A stretch of DNA of 64,000 bases from Patiriisocius sp047731265. Its GTDB lineage: Bacteria; Bacteroidota; Bacteroidia; Flavobacteriales; Flavobacteriaceae. The position numbers were made by a program, and so were the translations under genes. Below, one piece after another: positions 1 through 8,449 of this stretch (the first letter of the stretch is position 1; each line of letters begins with the position of its first letter). The stretch is taken from assembly GCF_047731265.1 (NCBI RefSeq), contig NZ_CP159835.1, positions 1,922,001 to 1,986,000 on the forward strand. Direction: 5' to 3'. The notes under the pieces were generated by a model. That model made no database searches and was not told the DNA's origin. It saw only the letters and a program-made list of their open reading frames with translations.

Positions 1-696
1 GTTAGGGCTATAAATTATAAGGCACTTTCGTTTCAAGGAGAACTCGCAGGAAAATTGAAAATTTCCATTGTTTCAACAGCTAAATACGCGATGCCTTTTT
101 TTCTTGCTGATTTTATAAAAGAGAATTCTGGCGTAGATCTTATTATGGATGTAACCAATAAAGCGGAAGTTATAAGGGCACTGGAGAACAATAACGTTGA
201 TTTTGCAATGGTCTCCACGCTGCCTAAAAAACTTAAAATTAATTCCATTAAATTAATGGAGAATCGGTTGCATCTGGTTGGAGGCAAAGATTATACTCAT
301 TCAGGAAAGTATATTTCTAATACAAATTTTGAAGAACTTCCATTAATATATCGAGAGCAAGGATCTGCTACTCGTAATGCAATGGAACGTTTTATAGCTT
401 CACAGAAAATATCTACCTATAAGAAAATGGAGCTTACATCAAACGAAGCGGTAAAGCAAGCAGTTATAGCAGGTGTGGGGTTTTCTATAATGCCATTAAT
501 CGGGATAAAAAATGAACTTAAAAATGGCGACTTGCAGATAATTCCTGTTAAAAAACTACCCATAATATCCAACTGGAATTTAATTTGGTTGAGTTCTAAG
601 AATATGTCTGTGATTGCTAAAGAATTTAAGAATCATATCGAGACGAGTAAGGATAGGGTTATGGACCTTCATTTTAATTGGTTCGACAAATACTAA
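1..696 (+). CDS. LysR-family transcriptional regulator, C-terminal part (5' end outside window)
   Basis: The reading frame is open from the first base, so the gene starts upstream of the window; the first usable internal start (TTG at 55) is not its real start. What remains is the LysR effector-binding domain: a strand opening KISIVSTAKYAMP, then the alternating alpha/beta pattern with NNNVDFAMVST and a second half beginning near ELPLIYREQGSATR, which matches the typical 'RxxGSxTR' segment of CbbR-like LysR proteins. The helix-turn-helix part is not visible. The target cannot be told; the convergent yitT gene lies only 28 bases away. Function as a LysR regulator is a family assignment. Confidence 0.85.
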   Translation, partial: VRAINYKALSFQGELAGKLKISIVSTAKYAMPFFLADFIKENSGVDLIMDVTNKAEVIRALENNNVDFAMVSTLPKKLKINSIKLMENRLHLVGGKDYTHSGKYISNTNFEELPLIYREQGSATRNAMERFIASQKISTYKKMELTSNEAVKQAVIAGVGFSIMPLIGIKNELKNGDLQIIPVKKLPIISNWNLIWLSSKNMSVIAKEFKNHIETSKDRVMDLHFNWFDKY

Positions 697-724
697 AGGA
701 TAACGTTATTTTAGTCAGCTTTTT

Positions 725-1639
725 CTAAGACTTTGTGAGGTCATTAGTGATAGATTCTGCAAGGTTTTTTTCTTTATTTTTATTGAAGTATCTTCTCAAA
801 ACACCACCTTTAACATTGTTAACGTCAAACTCGATCACAAAAGCATTTTTATCCACTTCGTTTAGGACGCGATAGGTTTTCCTAATATCTATTCGGTTTA
901 TTACCGTGTGTATAATTCTGGTTTCTTCTTGTTTGCCTGTGCTTCCATAGCCAGAGACGCCCTTGTAAATGGTAGCGCCCACTCCCATCTCTTGTAACAG
1001 CGCCTCTTCAATGAGTGTTGCTTTTCTAGATACAATGGTAAAGCCTACAAAATCCTCAAAACCTTCAATAACTAGATCGATTACTTTGGCAGTAACGATA
1101 TAGGTGAGGATAGAGTACATTGCAATTTCAGTAGAAAGTAGAACAGCGGTTATTGAAAATAAGATAATATTAAAGATTAAAATTGTAGTTCCAATTTTAA
1201 TTCCCAGCCTATCATAAATAAATACCCCTAAGATTTCTGAGCCATCTAGCACGGCGCCGTTTCTAATAGAAAGTCCAATTCCTGCTCCTAAAAATAAACC
1301 TCCAAAAATAGCGATTAACAACTTATCCTCTGTAATTACAGGAAACGTTTCTAGAACAATAGAAATGGATAGTAATGCAATGGAGACGATAGATTTTATT
1401 AAAATACGTCTTGATATGGTGTAAATCCCAACAATGAGAAATGGAACGCTGCAAAGCAATAATAGGATTGAAATGTCTATATCAAACAACCTGCTTAGCA
1501 AAATTGCAATTCCTGTAACACCACCATCCAAGAATCCATTGGGCAGTAAGAATGCCTTTAAACCAATACTTGCAAGTATAATTCCAATAAAAATTTGAAG
1601 ATATTCTTTTACAGAATTAATAATAAGAGGTTTATTCAT
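725..1639 (-). CDS. YitT family membrane protein (DUF161 + DUF2179)
   Basis: The product (304 residues) has about five hydrophobic segments in its first 200 residues, with the YitT signature LLPNGFLDGGVTGIAILLS near the N-terminus and GAVLDGSEILG in the second membrane half. A soluble C-terminal DUF2179 domain follows (FTIVSRKATLIEEALLQEM ... GYGSTGKQEETRIIHTVINR). The start is placed at ATG 1639; an in-frame TTG at 1669 would only add ten residues that overlap the Fic remnant upstream. The family is conserved in many bacteria but its transport or signalling role is not firmly established. The gene overlaps the end of the decayed Fic gene by 8 bases, so both probably shared a transcript. Confidence 0.85.
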   Translation of the reverse strand: MNKPLIINSVKEYLQIFIGIILASIGLKAFLLPNGFLDGGVTGIAILLSRLFDIDISILLLLCSVPFLIVGIYTISRRILIKSIVSIALLSISIVLETFPVITEDKLLIAIFGGLFLGAGIGLSIRNGAVLDGSEILGVFIYDRLGIKIGTTILIFNIILFSITAVLLSTEIAMYSILTYIVTAKVIDLVIEGFEDFVGFTIVSRKATLIEEALLQEMGVGATIYKGVSGYGSTGKQEETRIIHTVINRIDIRKTYRVLNEVDKNAFVIEFDVNNVKGGVLRRYFNKNKEKNLAESITNDLTKS

Positions 1640-2405
1640 CTTTTTTAGTTTTAATATTTGAATAGCCAATTTTGTTTATTTTATGATACATCAAATTGGT
1701 GTTGCGGTAAATTCTATTAATTTCTTGTCTAAAAAAGTTAATAGTATGATATTTCCAAACTTCTGGATTCTTTTCTAAATTTTTAAAACTTAGACTCAAA
1801 GTTGTTGCGTACTCGTTTTTCTCTTCCGCTATATATATATAGGTGGATATAAATCATACATGTATATCGAATTTTTAGCAATCCTAGTGGTTCCTCCATT
1901 TCCATCTGCAAATGGATGTATTCTTATTAGCTCTCATTACTCTTTTTTTGATAAAGGGTGATTTATGAAATAATTCATTTACTAGGGAAGGTGCTTCCTT
2001 AGGATTAGGACATAAATAGGAGCCTATTTTAACTAATTGAGGTCTATATTTATTAGGATGTAATATTTGAGATTCTGGAGATGTCAATCTAAATAACTGA
2101 AAAAATTGTAGTTTATTTTTAAAATTAGCCCCCTTGTTTATCTCCTGAGTTATAAATTTAAGTGTTTTGTTGAGGTTATTTACTTGCAGGGTTGCTTCTT
2201 CTTGATTTTGAGCCTCCACTGGAGCATTTTTTATGCCTAAATCCTCTTTGAAACTTTGGGCAATGCTAAGAATACTGTCTAGTAAGCCATCTGCTAAATA
2301 TTTTCTACTAAAAGTTATGAGTCTATAGATTGCGTTTAATGCTGTATCTGTTAGAGCTAATCTAGATTTATTTATTTCTGGAATTGAATTATGTAGTAAT
2401 ATCAT
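1632..2405 (-). pseudogene. Fic-domain (AMPylase/filamentation) gene broken by frameshifts
   Basis: The open part from ATG 2405 down to about 1940 ends in a Fic-like stretch: FRLTSPES, then YRPQLVKIGSYLCP, then EVP-like PKEAPSLVNELF. The frame then changes. One frame over, positions about 1937-1884 read ELIRIHPFADGNGGTTR, the Fic catalytic motif HPFxDGNGRxxR with Gly in place of the conserved Arg. This frame reaches a stop inside a 12-base TA repeat (about 1832-1843). Shifting by two bases there gives a further open stretch of about 70 codons ending at 1632, including YPPIYI and EEKNEYATTL, which fits the end of Fic proteins. Two frameshifts and a lost catalytic residue mean no active enzyme. 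The ORF 1884-2405 alone is its N-terminal fragment. Confidence 0.8.
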
Positions 2406-2556
2406 ATTTAAAGTTTTAAATAATAATTGATACTTCCAAAAAAACGCTGTCTAGTTTGGTTTTTTAATAACAGGGTTAATGTTAGCATCCAGTCCTGTTT
2501 TTAATTTGTGCCTTCCTTAATATTTTATCAGAGAGGTTACTTGTTTTATGTATAAT

Positions 2557-3984
2557 TTAATTAGTTAGACTAGGTTCAACAATGCCCAATGCATTATACA
2601 AATTAGCAGTGGCCATAAGATTTTTAACGAGTAGTTTATTTTCTTTTAATCGAGCATCAATTAACTTTTGTTCGCGGGAGTTGATTAAAAACAAGGAGCT
2701 TTCTCCTAAAGAAAACTTGCGTTCTTCAGCTGTTACTAAGGCGATATTATCGGTTACAATAGAATCTATTAAAAGGGTTTGTATTTCGTACGAAAGAATT
2801 TCGGCTTGCGTTGCTTCAATCTTATTTTGAAGTGCTAATGAAGTGGCTGTTCTTTCAAAAGCAACATCGTTCAATTTTAAATTTGCTAATTTAACATCAC
2901 CTCTTTCTTTTCTTAAGAATAACGGAAAACTGAAGTTTACAAATGCTTTATAATTTGCAGTGTTAAAACTATTAAGTTGGTCATTTTCTTGAGTAATAAA
3001 GTTGTATTGTAAGTCTAACTTAGGTAATAACTTGTTTCTTTTTAATGCTCGGTCAACAGTCAAACCATCAATTTTTGCATCCAAGCTTTTTAGTTTTGGA
3101 TGATTCACTAATAATGCATCTGTATTTGTTATTCCTTCTATTAGCAAAGAGGTTTCGAGTGTTTCAATTGTTGGTAGTTGTGGTGTTACATCATCTTGTA
3201 TTTCCATCGGGATATCATTGAGCCATATAAAATTACTCGCTACTAAAGCGGCTTTTCTCTTCTTTAATGTGGCTGCTTCAAGGTTCAATTTCCGAGTTTC
3301 TAAAATGATCCTAGCTTCTGTAATATCTATTGCTGCTTTGTCTCCAGCTTCTACACTGCGTTGTATGGCTCGCAATCGTATAGTGGCATTGGCTAGAAAG
3401 TTTTGATAAATACGTTGCTCGTTAGTTGCTTCAATCCAATCAAAGTAAGCCTGGCTTGCTTCAAATAATAAGTTGTTTACCAATATATCTCTATCGGCTT
3501 TTGTTTGTTCTCTAAAAAACCGTGCTTGTTTTAGGGATGCCATTCGTTCATTGATAAGCAGTCCTTGTGCAAGAGAAAATGACACTCCTGCACTATATAA
3601 ACCATCATCTGGCACTGTTAAACTAGGGTCTAAAAATGCACCCGTATTTTCTTCAAAATTTGCTTTAAACTCTACCCCATACCACGTTGGTATTTTAAAA
3701 GCGGCGTTTAGTTGATCAAAATACGCTGTATTTTTAAATTTCTTTCGGTCATAATCTACTTCAATTTTTGGATCAAAACCACCACGTGCTCTTAACAAAG
3801 TTGCCTCCCCCATTTTTAGCGTTAGTTCTGCCTGTTTCATCAATGGGTGATGCATTTTTACATAGCCTAAATACTCTTCGAAAGTGAGGGTATTTTCCAC
3901 ATTGGTTTCAGTAGTTTGACCTATTGAAATTTCAGTAAAACCTAAAAAACACATTAAAACGATATAGTTAAAAACTAGCTTCAT
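2557..3984 (-). CDS. TolC-family outer membrane efflux/secretion channel
   Basis: The 475-residue product starts with a signal peptide (hydrophobic core about residues 3-21, ending FTEISIGQ). The rest is the duplicated, mostly helical TolC pattern: EEYLGYVKMHHPLMKQAELTLKMGEA near residue 35 and a second half with LVNHPKLKSLDAKIDGL and long coiled helices (LALQNKIEATQAEILSYE). TolC trimers form the outer membrane barrel and periplasmic tunnel used by ABC or RND exporters. It is the last gene of a four-gene operon; its start codon shares one base with the stop of the HlyD gene, so the channel is almost certainly the partner of the exporter encoded just upstream. Confidence 0.88.
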   Translation of the reverse strand: MKLVFNYIVLMCFLGFTEISIGQTTETNVENTLTFEEYLGYVKMHHPLMKQAELTLKMGEATLLRARGGFDPKIEVDYDRKKFKNTAYFDQLNAAFKIPTWYGVEFKANFEENTGAFLDPSLTVPDDGLYSAGVSFSLAQGLLINERMASLKQARFFREQTKADRDILVNNLLFEASQAYFDWIEATNEQRIYQNFLANATIRLRAIQRSVEAGDKAAIDITEARIILETRKLNLEAATLKKRKAALVASNFIWLNDIPMEIQDDVTPQLPTIETLETSLLIEGITNTDALLVNHPKLKSLDAKIDGLTVDRALKRNKLLPKLDLQYNFITQENDQLNSFNTANYKAFVNFSFPLFLRKERGDVKLANLKLNDVAFERTATSLALQNKIEATQAEILSYEIQTLLIDSIVTDNIALVTAEERKFSLGESSLFLINSREQKLIDARLKENKLLVKNLMATANLYNALGIVEPSLTN

Positions 3985-5336
3985 TATTTCTGGACTGTTT
4001 TTGCTTCTTTTACATCAGGTTTGTAATAGTTAGGAGGGAATCCATTTAATTGTCGCCACATCTCATACCAAATAGGAACATCTTCCAGTAATGCAATTGT
4101 ATAAGCTCCTGAACCAACGCGTATGTTTGGTGGCCATGGTGTTTCATCTGTATCAGGTGCAATTAGAATTCTAAATTTACCATTGCTGCTAATAAAAGTT
4201 TCAATAGCTACCACTTTACCTGCATACGTTCCAAAAGATGCATTTGGCCAACCGCTAAAGAAAATAGCAGGCCATCCATCAAACTGAATACGCACATCTT
4301 CTCCCAAGTGCATTAATGGCAAATCAATAGGTTCTACAAAGGTTTCAACCGCAAGGTCGTAGTTAGCAGGCATAATGCCTACGAGTTTCTCTCCCTCTTT
4401 AAAAGTCTCTCCAATACCTCCCATAATTGCTTTGTTGATAAAACCGTTTTGAGGTGCAGTAATATAAAGTAGTGAATTTCTAATACTATAATTAGCAGAT
4501 ATGTTTTCCAATTTTGAAACTTCTCCTTCTGCTTCCGCCTGGCTAGATTCTGCTGTAAAACGATCACTTCTGGCTTTGGCAATTTTCTCTACATATTCTG
4601 CACTAATTCTGTTTATTTCTATTTGTGCATTAATTACTTCATTTTTACTCGCAAGCAATTTATTTTCTTGGCCAATTAATTTTGCCTGTGTTTCTTGTAA
4701 TTTTAAGCGTTTTTCTTCTACATCGGTCATTGCTTTTAACCCTTCAGCTTGTAATGTTGAATCACGCTCAAACTGCCGTGCTGCAATGTCAATATTTGTT
4801 TGTGCGGCTTTAAAATCTTCGGTGTCGCTTGTCACTTTAAAACGTGCTTGTTTTAACTTGTTTTCTGCTTGCGAAAGCTTTAATTGCCCCTCGTTAGATA
4901 AGGCTCCTACTTGATTTTTTAATTGTTTTATTTTTTCTTGATAGGATAATACAGATCTACTTTTGGCATCTCTTTGTTCGTTAGTTCGCTCTACCAATCG
5001 TGGATCTTGGTATTCATTTTTAATTTCAGAAATAAAGAGAATAGTGTCTCCTTTTTTTACAAAATCTCCTTCTCTAACAAACCATTTTTCCAGTTTTCCA
5101 GGAATTTGAGATTGTATGGTTTGTGGTCTTTGGTCTGGAGTGAGTGTTGTTAGAAAACCGTTTCCATTTACATTTTGTGTCCAAGGCAAAAGCAGTACTA
5201 TTAAAAAAACAATAAAAAACGCTCCTAAAAATCTATTAAAAAGAGTGTTGTATTTTGAGATGAATATCTTTTTATACGATGCATACCCTTCTAGAGAAAC
5301 CCTTTTGTTTAACTGGTTGTTAGATATATTAAGCAT
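3984..5336 (-). CDS. HlyD-family periplasmic adaptor (membrane fusion protein)
   Basis: The 450-residue protein has an N-terminal cytoplasmic tail, one membrane segment at about residues 35-52 (FFIVFLIVLLLPW), a biotinyl-lipoyl-like half motif (GKLEKWFVREGDFVKKGDTIL), a long coiled coil (about residues 110-280, rich in K, E, Q, A), the second lipoyl half (ITAPQNGFINKAIMGGIGETFKEGEKLVGI) and a beta-barrel/membrane-proximal end. This is the HlyD layout of type I secretion and peptide exporters, bridging the inner membrane ABC protein to TolC. It overlaps the ABC gene upstream by 8 bases and the tolC-like gene downstream by one base. The substrate cannot be inferred from the sequence. Confidence 0.88.
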   Translation of the reverse strand: MLNISNNQLNKRVSLEGYASYKKIFISKYNTLFNRFLGAFFIVFLIVLLLPWTQNVNGNGFLTTLTPDQRPQTIQSQIPGKLEKWFVREGDFVKKGDTILFISEIKNEYQDPRLVERTNEQRDAKSRSVLSYQEKIKQLKNQVGALSNEGQLKLSQAENKLKQARFKVTSDTEDFKAAQTNIDIAARQFERDSTLQAEGLKAMTDVEEKRLKLQETQAKLIGQENKLLASKNEVINAQIEINRISAEYVEKIAKARSDRFTAESSQAEAEGEVSKLENISANYSIRNSLLYITAPQNGFINKAIMGGIGETFKEGEKLVGIMPANYDLAVETFVEPIDLPLMHLGEDVRIQFDGWPAIFFSGWPNASFGTYAGKVVAIETFISSNGKFRILIAPDTDETPWPPNIRVGSGAYTIALLEDVPIWYEMWRQLNGFPPNYYKPDVKEAKTVQK

Positions 5337-7002
5337 TGTTGCTAGTTTTAGATGTTATTTTTCCTTCTGAAATTTTTATCGTTTGGTTGCAATATTTCTT
5401 CCATTGCGGATTTCGGCTAGCAACTACAAGTGCCCAAGGTCTTTCTGAAGCGGTAAGATACTTTATGATTTTTTCTGCTTCTTCTGGCTCAAAATGTTCT
5501 AGAGGATCCTTTAATAACAATAATTTAGGGTCATGAATAATGGCTCGTGCCAAGACAATTCTTTTTGAAACAGTATATGGGATTTGTTGTCCCTCAGGAT
5601 AGAGTAAAGTGTTTATACCATTAGGTTGCTCCCTAATAAAGACATCTAATCCTAAATTTCTAAGCACACTGTGTAAATGCTCTTGAGAAATGTCTTTGCG
5701 GTCAAAAATTATGTTTTCTAGGATCGTGCCTTCAAAAGGAAGCTGATTGGGTAATACTTGTCCAAGGCGGGCACGGTATTTATTAGGCCAAATACCTTTC
5801 ATAGAAACGTCATTCACATATAACGAACCACTTGTGGGGTATATTAATCCTGAAAGAATTTTTAACAAGGTAGTTTTACCGCCCCCTGATGCGCCATCAA
5901 ATAAAATGCGGTCATTTTTGTCTATATTAAAATCTATGTCGCTTAGTATTTCTTGCCCCTCAGGAGAGGTGTATTTTATGTTGTCTAATTCTATAAGAAA
6001 AAGATGGTCTTCTGAAAATGGATCTTCACCGTCTTGCGCCTCCAGTTCTCTATCCACTACTTGTCCTATTTTTTCAAGAGAAGTGAGAACATCATAGAAA
6101 GATTCTAGTCCTTGGATTAGTTTTTCAACTGAACTAATCACTAATAAAATGATGATTTCCGCAGCAACAAACTGTCCAATGTTCATTTGTTGGTTTAGTA
6201 CTAGCAATCCTCCAATGACTAAAAGCCCTGCGGTTACCAAAACTTTAAAACCAATAAGCTGGATAAATTGCAATACTAAAACTTTAAAGTGGCTCTCACG
6301 AGCATCGAGATATTGTATCGTAAGTTCATCATTGCGTTTCATTGCTAAACTTGTGCTTCCAGATAGTTTAAAGCTCACTAATGAACGAGACACCTCTTGA
6401 ATCCAATGCGCTACTTTATATTTTTTCTTAGACTCAGAAAGACTTGTGTCTAAGCCACGTTTGGCAGTAAACTTGAATACAATGTAAATGAGAAGCACCA
6501 ATAGGAAGCCATAAATAATAAAGAAAGGGTGGTAAAAAGAGAGTAGTATCAAACCAAAAACAATCTGTAACGCTGCTGCGGGAAAATCTAATAGAATTTT
6601 TGAGAGCCCTTTTTGAATGGTTAATACATCAAAGAAACGATTTGCTAACTCTGGCGGATAATAATTGCGCAATTGATCGATTTTAATTTTTGGAAATCTA
6701 TAGGCAAATTCAAAAGACGCTCGGGTGAAAATCTTTTGTTGCATATTCTCTAAAATTCTAATTTGCATTAACTGAAGTGCACCCTGAAATGCTACCGCTA
6801 CAGTTACTAAAACGACTAATACAATCCACGATGAAGAAACTTGCGCTCCTTGAATAAGATTAATGATTGCTTGTATTCCTAAAGGAAGAGTAAGGGCAAC
6901 TAAACCAGCAAAAACTGCATAATAGAATATTTGCCTGATATCTTTTTTGTCAAGTTTTAACAAACTAACAAACCGTCTCCAAGGTGTCATTATTTCTTTC
7001 AT
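5329..7002 (-). CDS. ABC exporter, fused membrane and nucleotide-binding domain with degenerate ATPase motifs
   Basis: The 557-residue protein has an ABC type-1 exporter membrane domain (about residues 20-310, six hydrophobic segments) and a C-terminal nucleotide-binding domain (about 335-557). The Walker A motif is intact (GASGGGKT, about residue 370) and a Q-loop is present (LGQVLPNQLPF). Other motifs are not canonical: the LSGGQ signature position reads YTVSKR (about 477), the Walker B/catalytic glutamate region reads LLLLKDPLEHF instead of LLLLDEPTSALD, and the H-loop histidine is missing (VVASRNPQW). No C39 peptidase domain is present. It probably acts with the HlyD and TolC genes that follow. 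The broken motifs suggest weak or no ATP hydrolysis, or a heteromeric partner. Confidence 0.85.
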   Translation of the reverse strand: MKEIMTPWRRFVSLLKLDKKDIRQIFYYAVFAGLVALTLPLGIQAIINLIQGAQVSSSWIVLVVLVTVAVAFQGALQLMQIRILENMQQKIFTRASFEFAYRFPKIKIDQLRNYYPPELANRFFDVLTIQKGLSKILLDFPAAALQIVFGLILLSFYHPFFIIYGFLLVLLIYIVFKFTAKRGLDTSLSESKKKYKVAHWIQEVSRSLVSFKLSGSTSLAMKRNDELTIQYLDARESHFKVLVLQFIQLIGFKVLVTAGLLVIGGLLVLNQQMNIGQFVAAEIIILLVISSVEKLIQGLESFYDVLTSLEKIGQVVDRELEAQDGEDPFSEDHLFLIELDNIKYTSPEGQEILSDIDFNIDKNDRILFDGASGGGKTTLLKILSGLIYPTSGSLYVNDVSMKGIWPNKYRARLGQVLPNQLPFEGTILENIIFDRKDISQEHLHSVLRNLGLDVFIREQPNGINTLLYPEGQQIPYTVSKRIVLARAIIHDPKLLLLKDPLEHFEPEEAEKIIKYLTASERPWALVVASRNPQWKKYCNQTIKISEGKITSKTSNNA

Positions 7003-7667
7003 TTTATAGCGTTTATTACAAGGTGTTTATAAAAATTTACCACATCATTTTGTCCTTCTATTACATCTGTTAAAGAAGGAAGATGTTGCGAGAAATAGCG
7101 CTGGTGATGGGCTCCTTCAATTACTGTAGAGATTAACATATGTGGAAACTTGAAATCAGAATTCACTTCTAAAACAATATCACTTACCCGTTGCACCACA
7201 CGTTTGTAACTCAAGTAATACCCCTTTTTATTTTCGGCATCAATATCCTTAGTATGATATGCTTTTGAAGACTCTACAATAATTATCTTGTTAAGAAGTA
7301 CTTCGTTTACAAACGATACGGTATTGTCTTCAGTAACTCGTTTTGTGATAATCTTTATAGCTGAAATTAATTTTTGTTCTGATGATACAATGTTATTTGT
7401 TGTGAAAACCAACTTATATTCGATCCAACTCCAATACCAGCTTATAAGATAAACAAGCAAGGCATGTTTACTCTCAAAATAACGATAGATCGAGCTTTCA
7501 TTAGAACCAATAGCAATGCCTAGTTTTTTAAAGGTAAAGGACTCAAATCCAAGTTCGTCTATAAGCTTTATGCTCTCACTCACTATTTTTTTACCCAGTG
7601 TTGTGGCTTCAGGATTCCGAGTATATAGTGCTGGACTAATGGTGATATTTATTTGTAACATTTCCAT
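6999..7667 (-). CDS. TetR/AcrR-family transcriptional regulator, first gene of the export operon
   Basis: The 222-residue product carries an N-terminal TetR helix-turn-helix (about residues 25-75: KIVSESIKLIDELGFESFTFKKLGIAIGS split as helix, turn, helix, followed by NESSIYRYFESKHALLVYLISWYW). The C-terminal ligand domain is unlike common subfamilies. It overlaps the ABC gene by 4 bases (ATGA), so regulator and exporter are co-transcribed. A perfect 13-base palindrome sits directly behind the predicted -7 box of this operon, the expected place for autorepression. A second in-frame ATG lies two codons downstream; the first is kept because the predicted transcription start allows only a few bases of leader either way. 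Confidence 0.85.
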   Translation of the reverse strand: MEMLQINITISPALYTRNPEATTLGKKIVSESIKLIDELGFESFTFKKLGIAIGSNESSIYRYFESKHALLVYLISWYWSWIEYKLVFTTNNIVSSEQKLISAIKIITKRVTEDNTVSFVNEVLLNKIIIVESSKAYHTKDIDAENKKGYYLSYKRVVQRVSDIVLEVNSDFKFPHMLISTVIEGAHHQRYFSQHLPSLTDVIEGQNDVVNFYKHLVINAIK

Positions 7668-7675
7668 AATTTCGA

Positions 7676-7696
7676 CAAATATAATAGTAATACTAT
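7676..7696 (-). promoter_or_regulatory. Promoter -7 box with adjoining TetR-type palindrome
   Basis: On the minus strand, TATATTTG (7683-7676) matches the Bacteroidetes -7 consensus TAnnTTTG and lies 9 bases before the tetR start. Immediately upstream is the perfect palindrome ATAGTA-A-TACTAT (7684-7696). Position and symmetry fit an operator through which the TetR protein controls its own operon and possibly the divergent small gene at 7770. No biochemical support is visible. Confidence 0.6.
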
Positions 7697-7769
7697 CATA
7701 AAAAAATGTTTAACTTTTTTTTATGAAAGATAAGCTGTCGTCCCTGCTATATTTGAGAAAATACGATTT

Positions 7770-8114
7770 ATGATGGCACTCCATGCGCACGCAGATAACG
7801 AAGCGATTCTTGTAACGATGGCCGAGTTTTTATTAATGAATAAATTAGTTTCAAGACCTTCAATTACGAGCGCTACAAAGATATCATTTAACGAAGATTC
7901 TTCAATATGCATTAGTGAAGAATATATTTTTAAATCTATATCAAAATCGGTTTTGTTTAATAAAATCAATAAAAAGCTGCGGGAACGTTTTAAGGAAAAC
8001 ATGCCCTTGTTATATAGCGAACTGTTAATATTGATTGACCCTTTACAACAGGATGAAATTATATCGAGCTTAGATCTGGATATACAGCGTTTTATTGTCT
8101 CTAAAAATTATTAA
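7770..8114 (+). CDS. Hypothetical protein, divergent from the export operon
   Basis: A 114-codon frame begins with two adjacent ATG codons and runs to a TAA. I do not recognise the family. The product is soluble by composition, without signal peptide or membrane segment; its second half is rich in charged residues and leucine/isoleucine and probably helical (KINKKLRERFKENMPLLYSEL). The reading frame is open back to a TAA at 7731, but no start lies there. It is divergent from tetR across a 100-base gap that contains the palindrome at 7684-7696. A shorter antisense frame overlaps it, so coding status is not certain. Confidence 0.45.
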   Translation: MMALHAHADNEAILVTMAEFLLMNKLVSRPSITSATKISFNEDSSICISEEYIFKSISKSVLFNKINKKLRERFKENMPLLYSELLILIDPLQQDEIISSLDLDIQRFIVSKNY

Positions 8115-8195
8115 TCTTGCTCTTTTATAGAGGCAATGTTATTTTATCAAACATTGAAACGAACACCTAAGGAGCTATAAACTAAAAGGCAAATA

Positions 8196-8356
8196 TATGT
8201 TTGTAATAGTCCTTGATAATTCAGCCTTATTTTGTTAGTGCTAGCAGTTACAGTTGAAACAATCGCAGCAGACACAAAGAATTCGTTTAACAAGTACGCC
8301 CACCATTTATTGATTTTTCGGGTTTAATGCCCCGAGGTTTTGCCTCGATTTTTTTT
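8196..8356 (+). ncRNA. Possible small RNA unit in a 335-base gap
   Basis: The gap 8115-8449 has no gene. It holds TATGTTTG at 8196-8203, a match to TAnnTTTG without a clear -33 TTG, and a strong intrinsic terminator at 8333-8356. A transcript of about 150 bases between the two would encode no recognisable peptide. It could equally be the long 3' tail of the 7770-8114 gene. No known RNA family was recognised. Confidence 0.25.
8333..8356 (+). terminator. Rho-independent terminator
   Basis: CGAGG (8333-8337), loop TTTTG, CCTCG (8343-8347), followed by A and eight T. It lies before the antiporter gene and ends whatever is transcribed from upstream. Confidence 0.75.
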
Positions 8357-8449
8357 AATTTGGGATTTCTTTTTTTTGTGATTTTAACACCATGTGGACT
8401 CTGCCCCGAGTTAGTTTATTAGTACCTTAGCCGCAACAATTTTTCATCT

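Noticed and set aside
4379..4582. Second minus-strand frame inside the HlyD gene
   Set aside because: A shadow in another frame of the coiled-coil coding region.
5116..6400. Several plus-strand open frames opposite the HlyD and ABC genes
   Set aside because: They are antisense shadows of well-supported genes and show no family pattern.
7721..8002. Minus-strand open frame opposite the unknown gene 7770-8114
   Set aside because: No recognisable domain, and the plus-strand frame is longer; kept only as a reason for caution.
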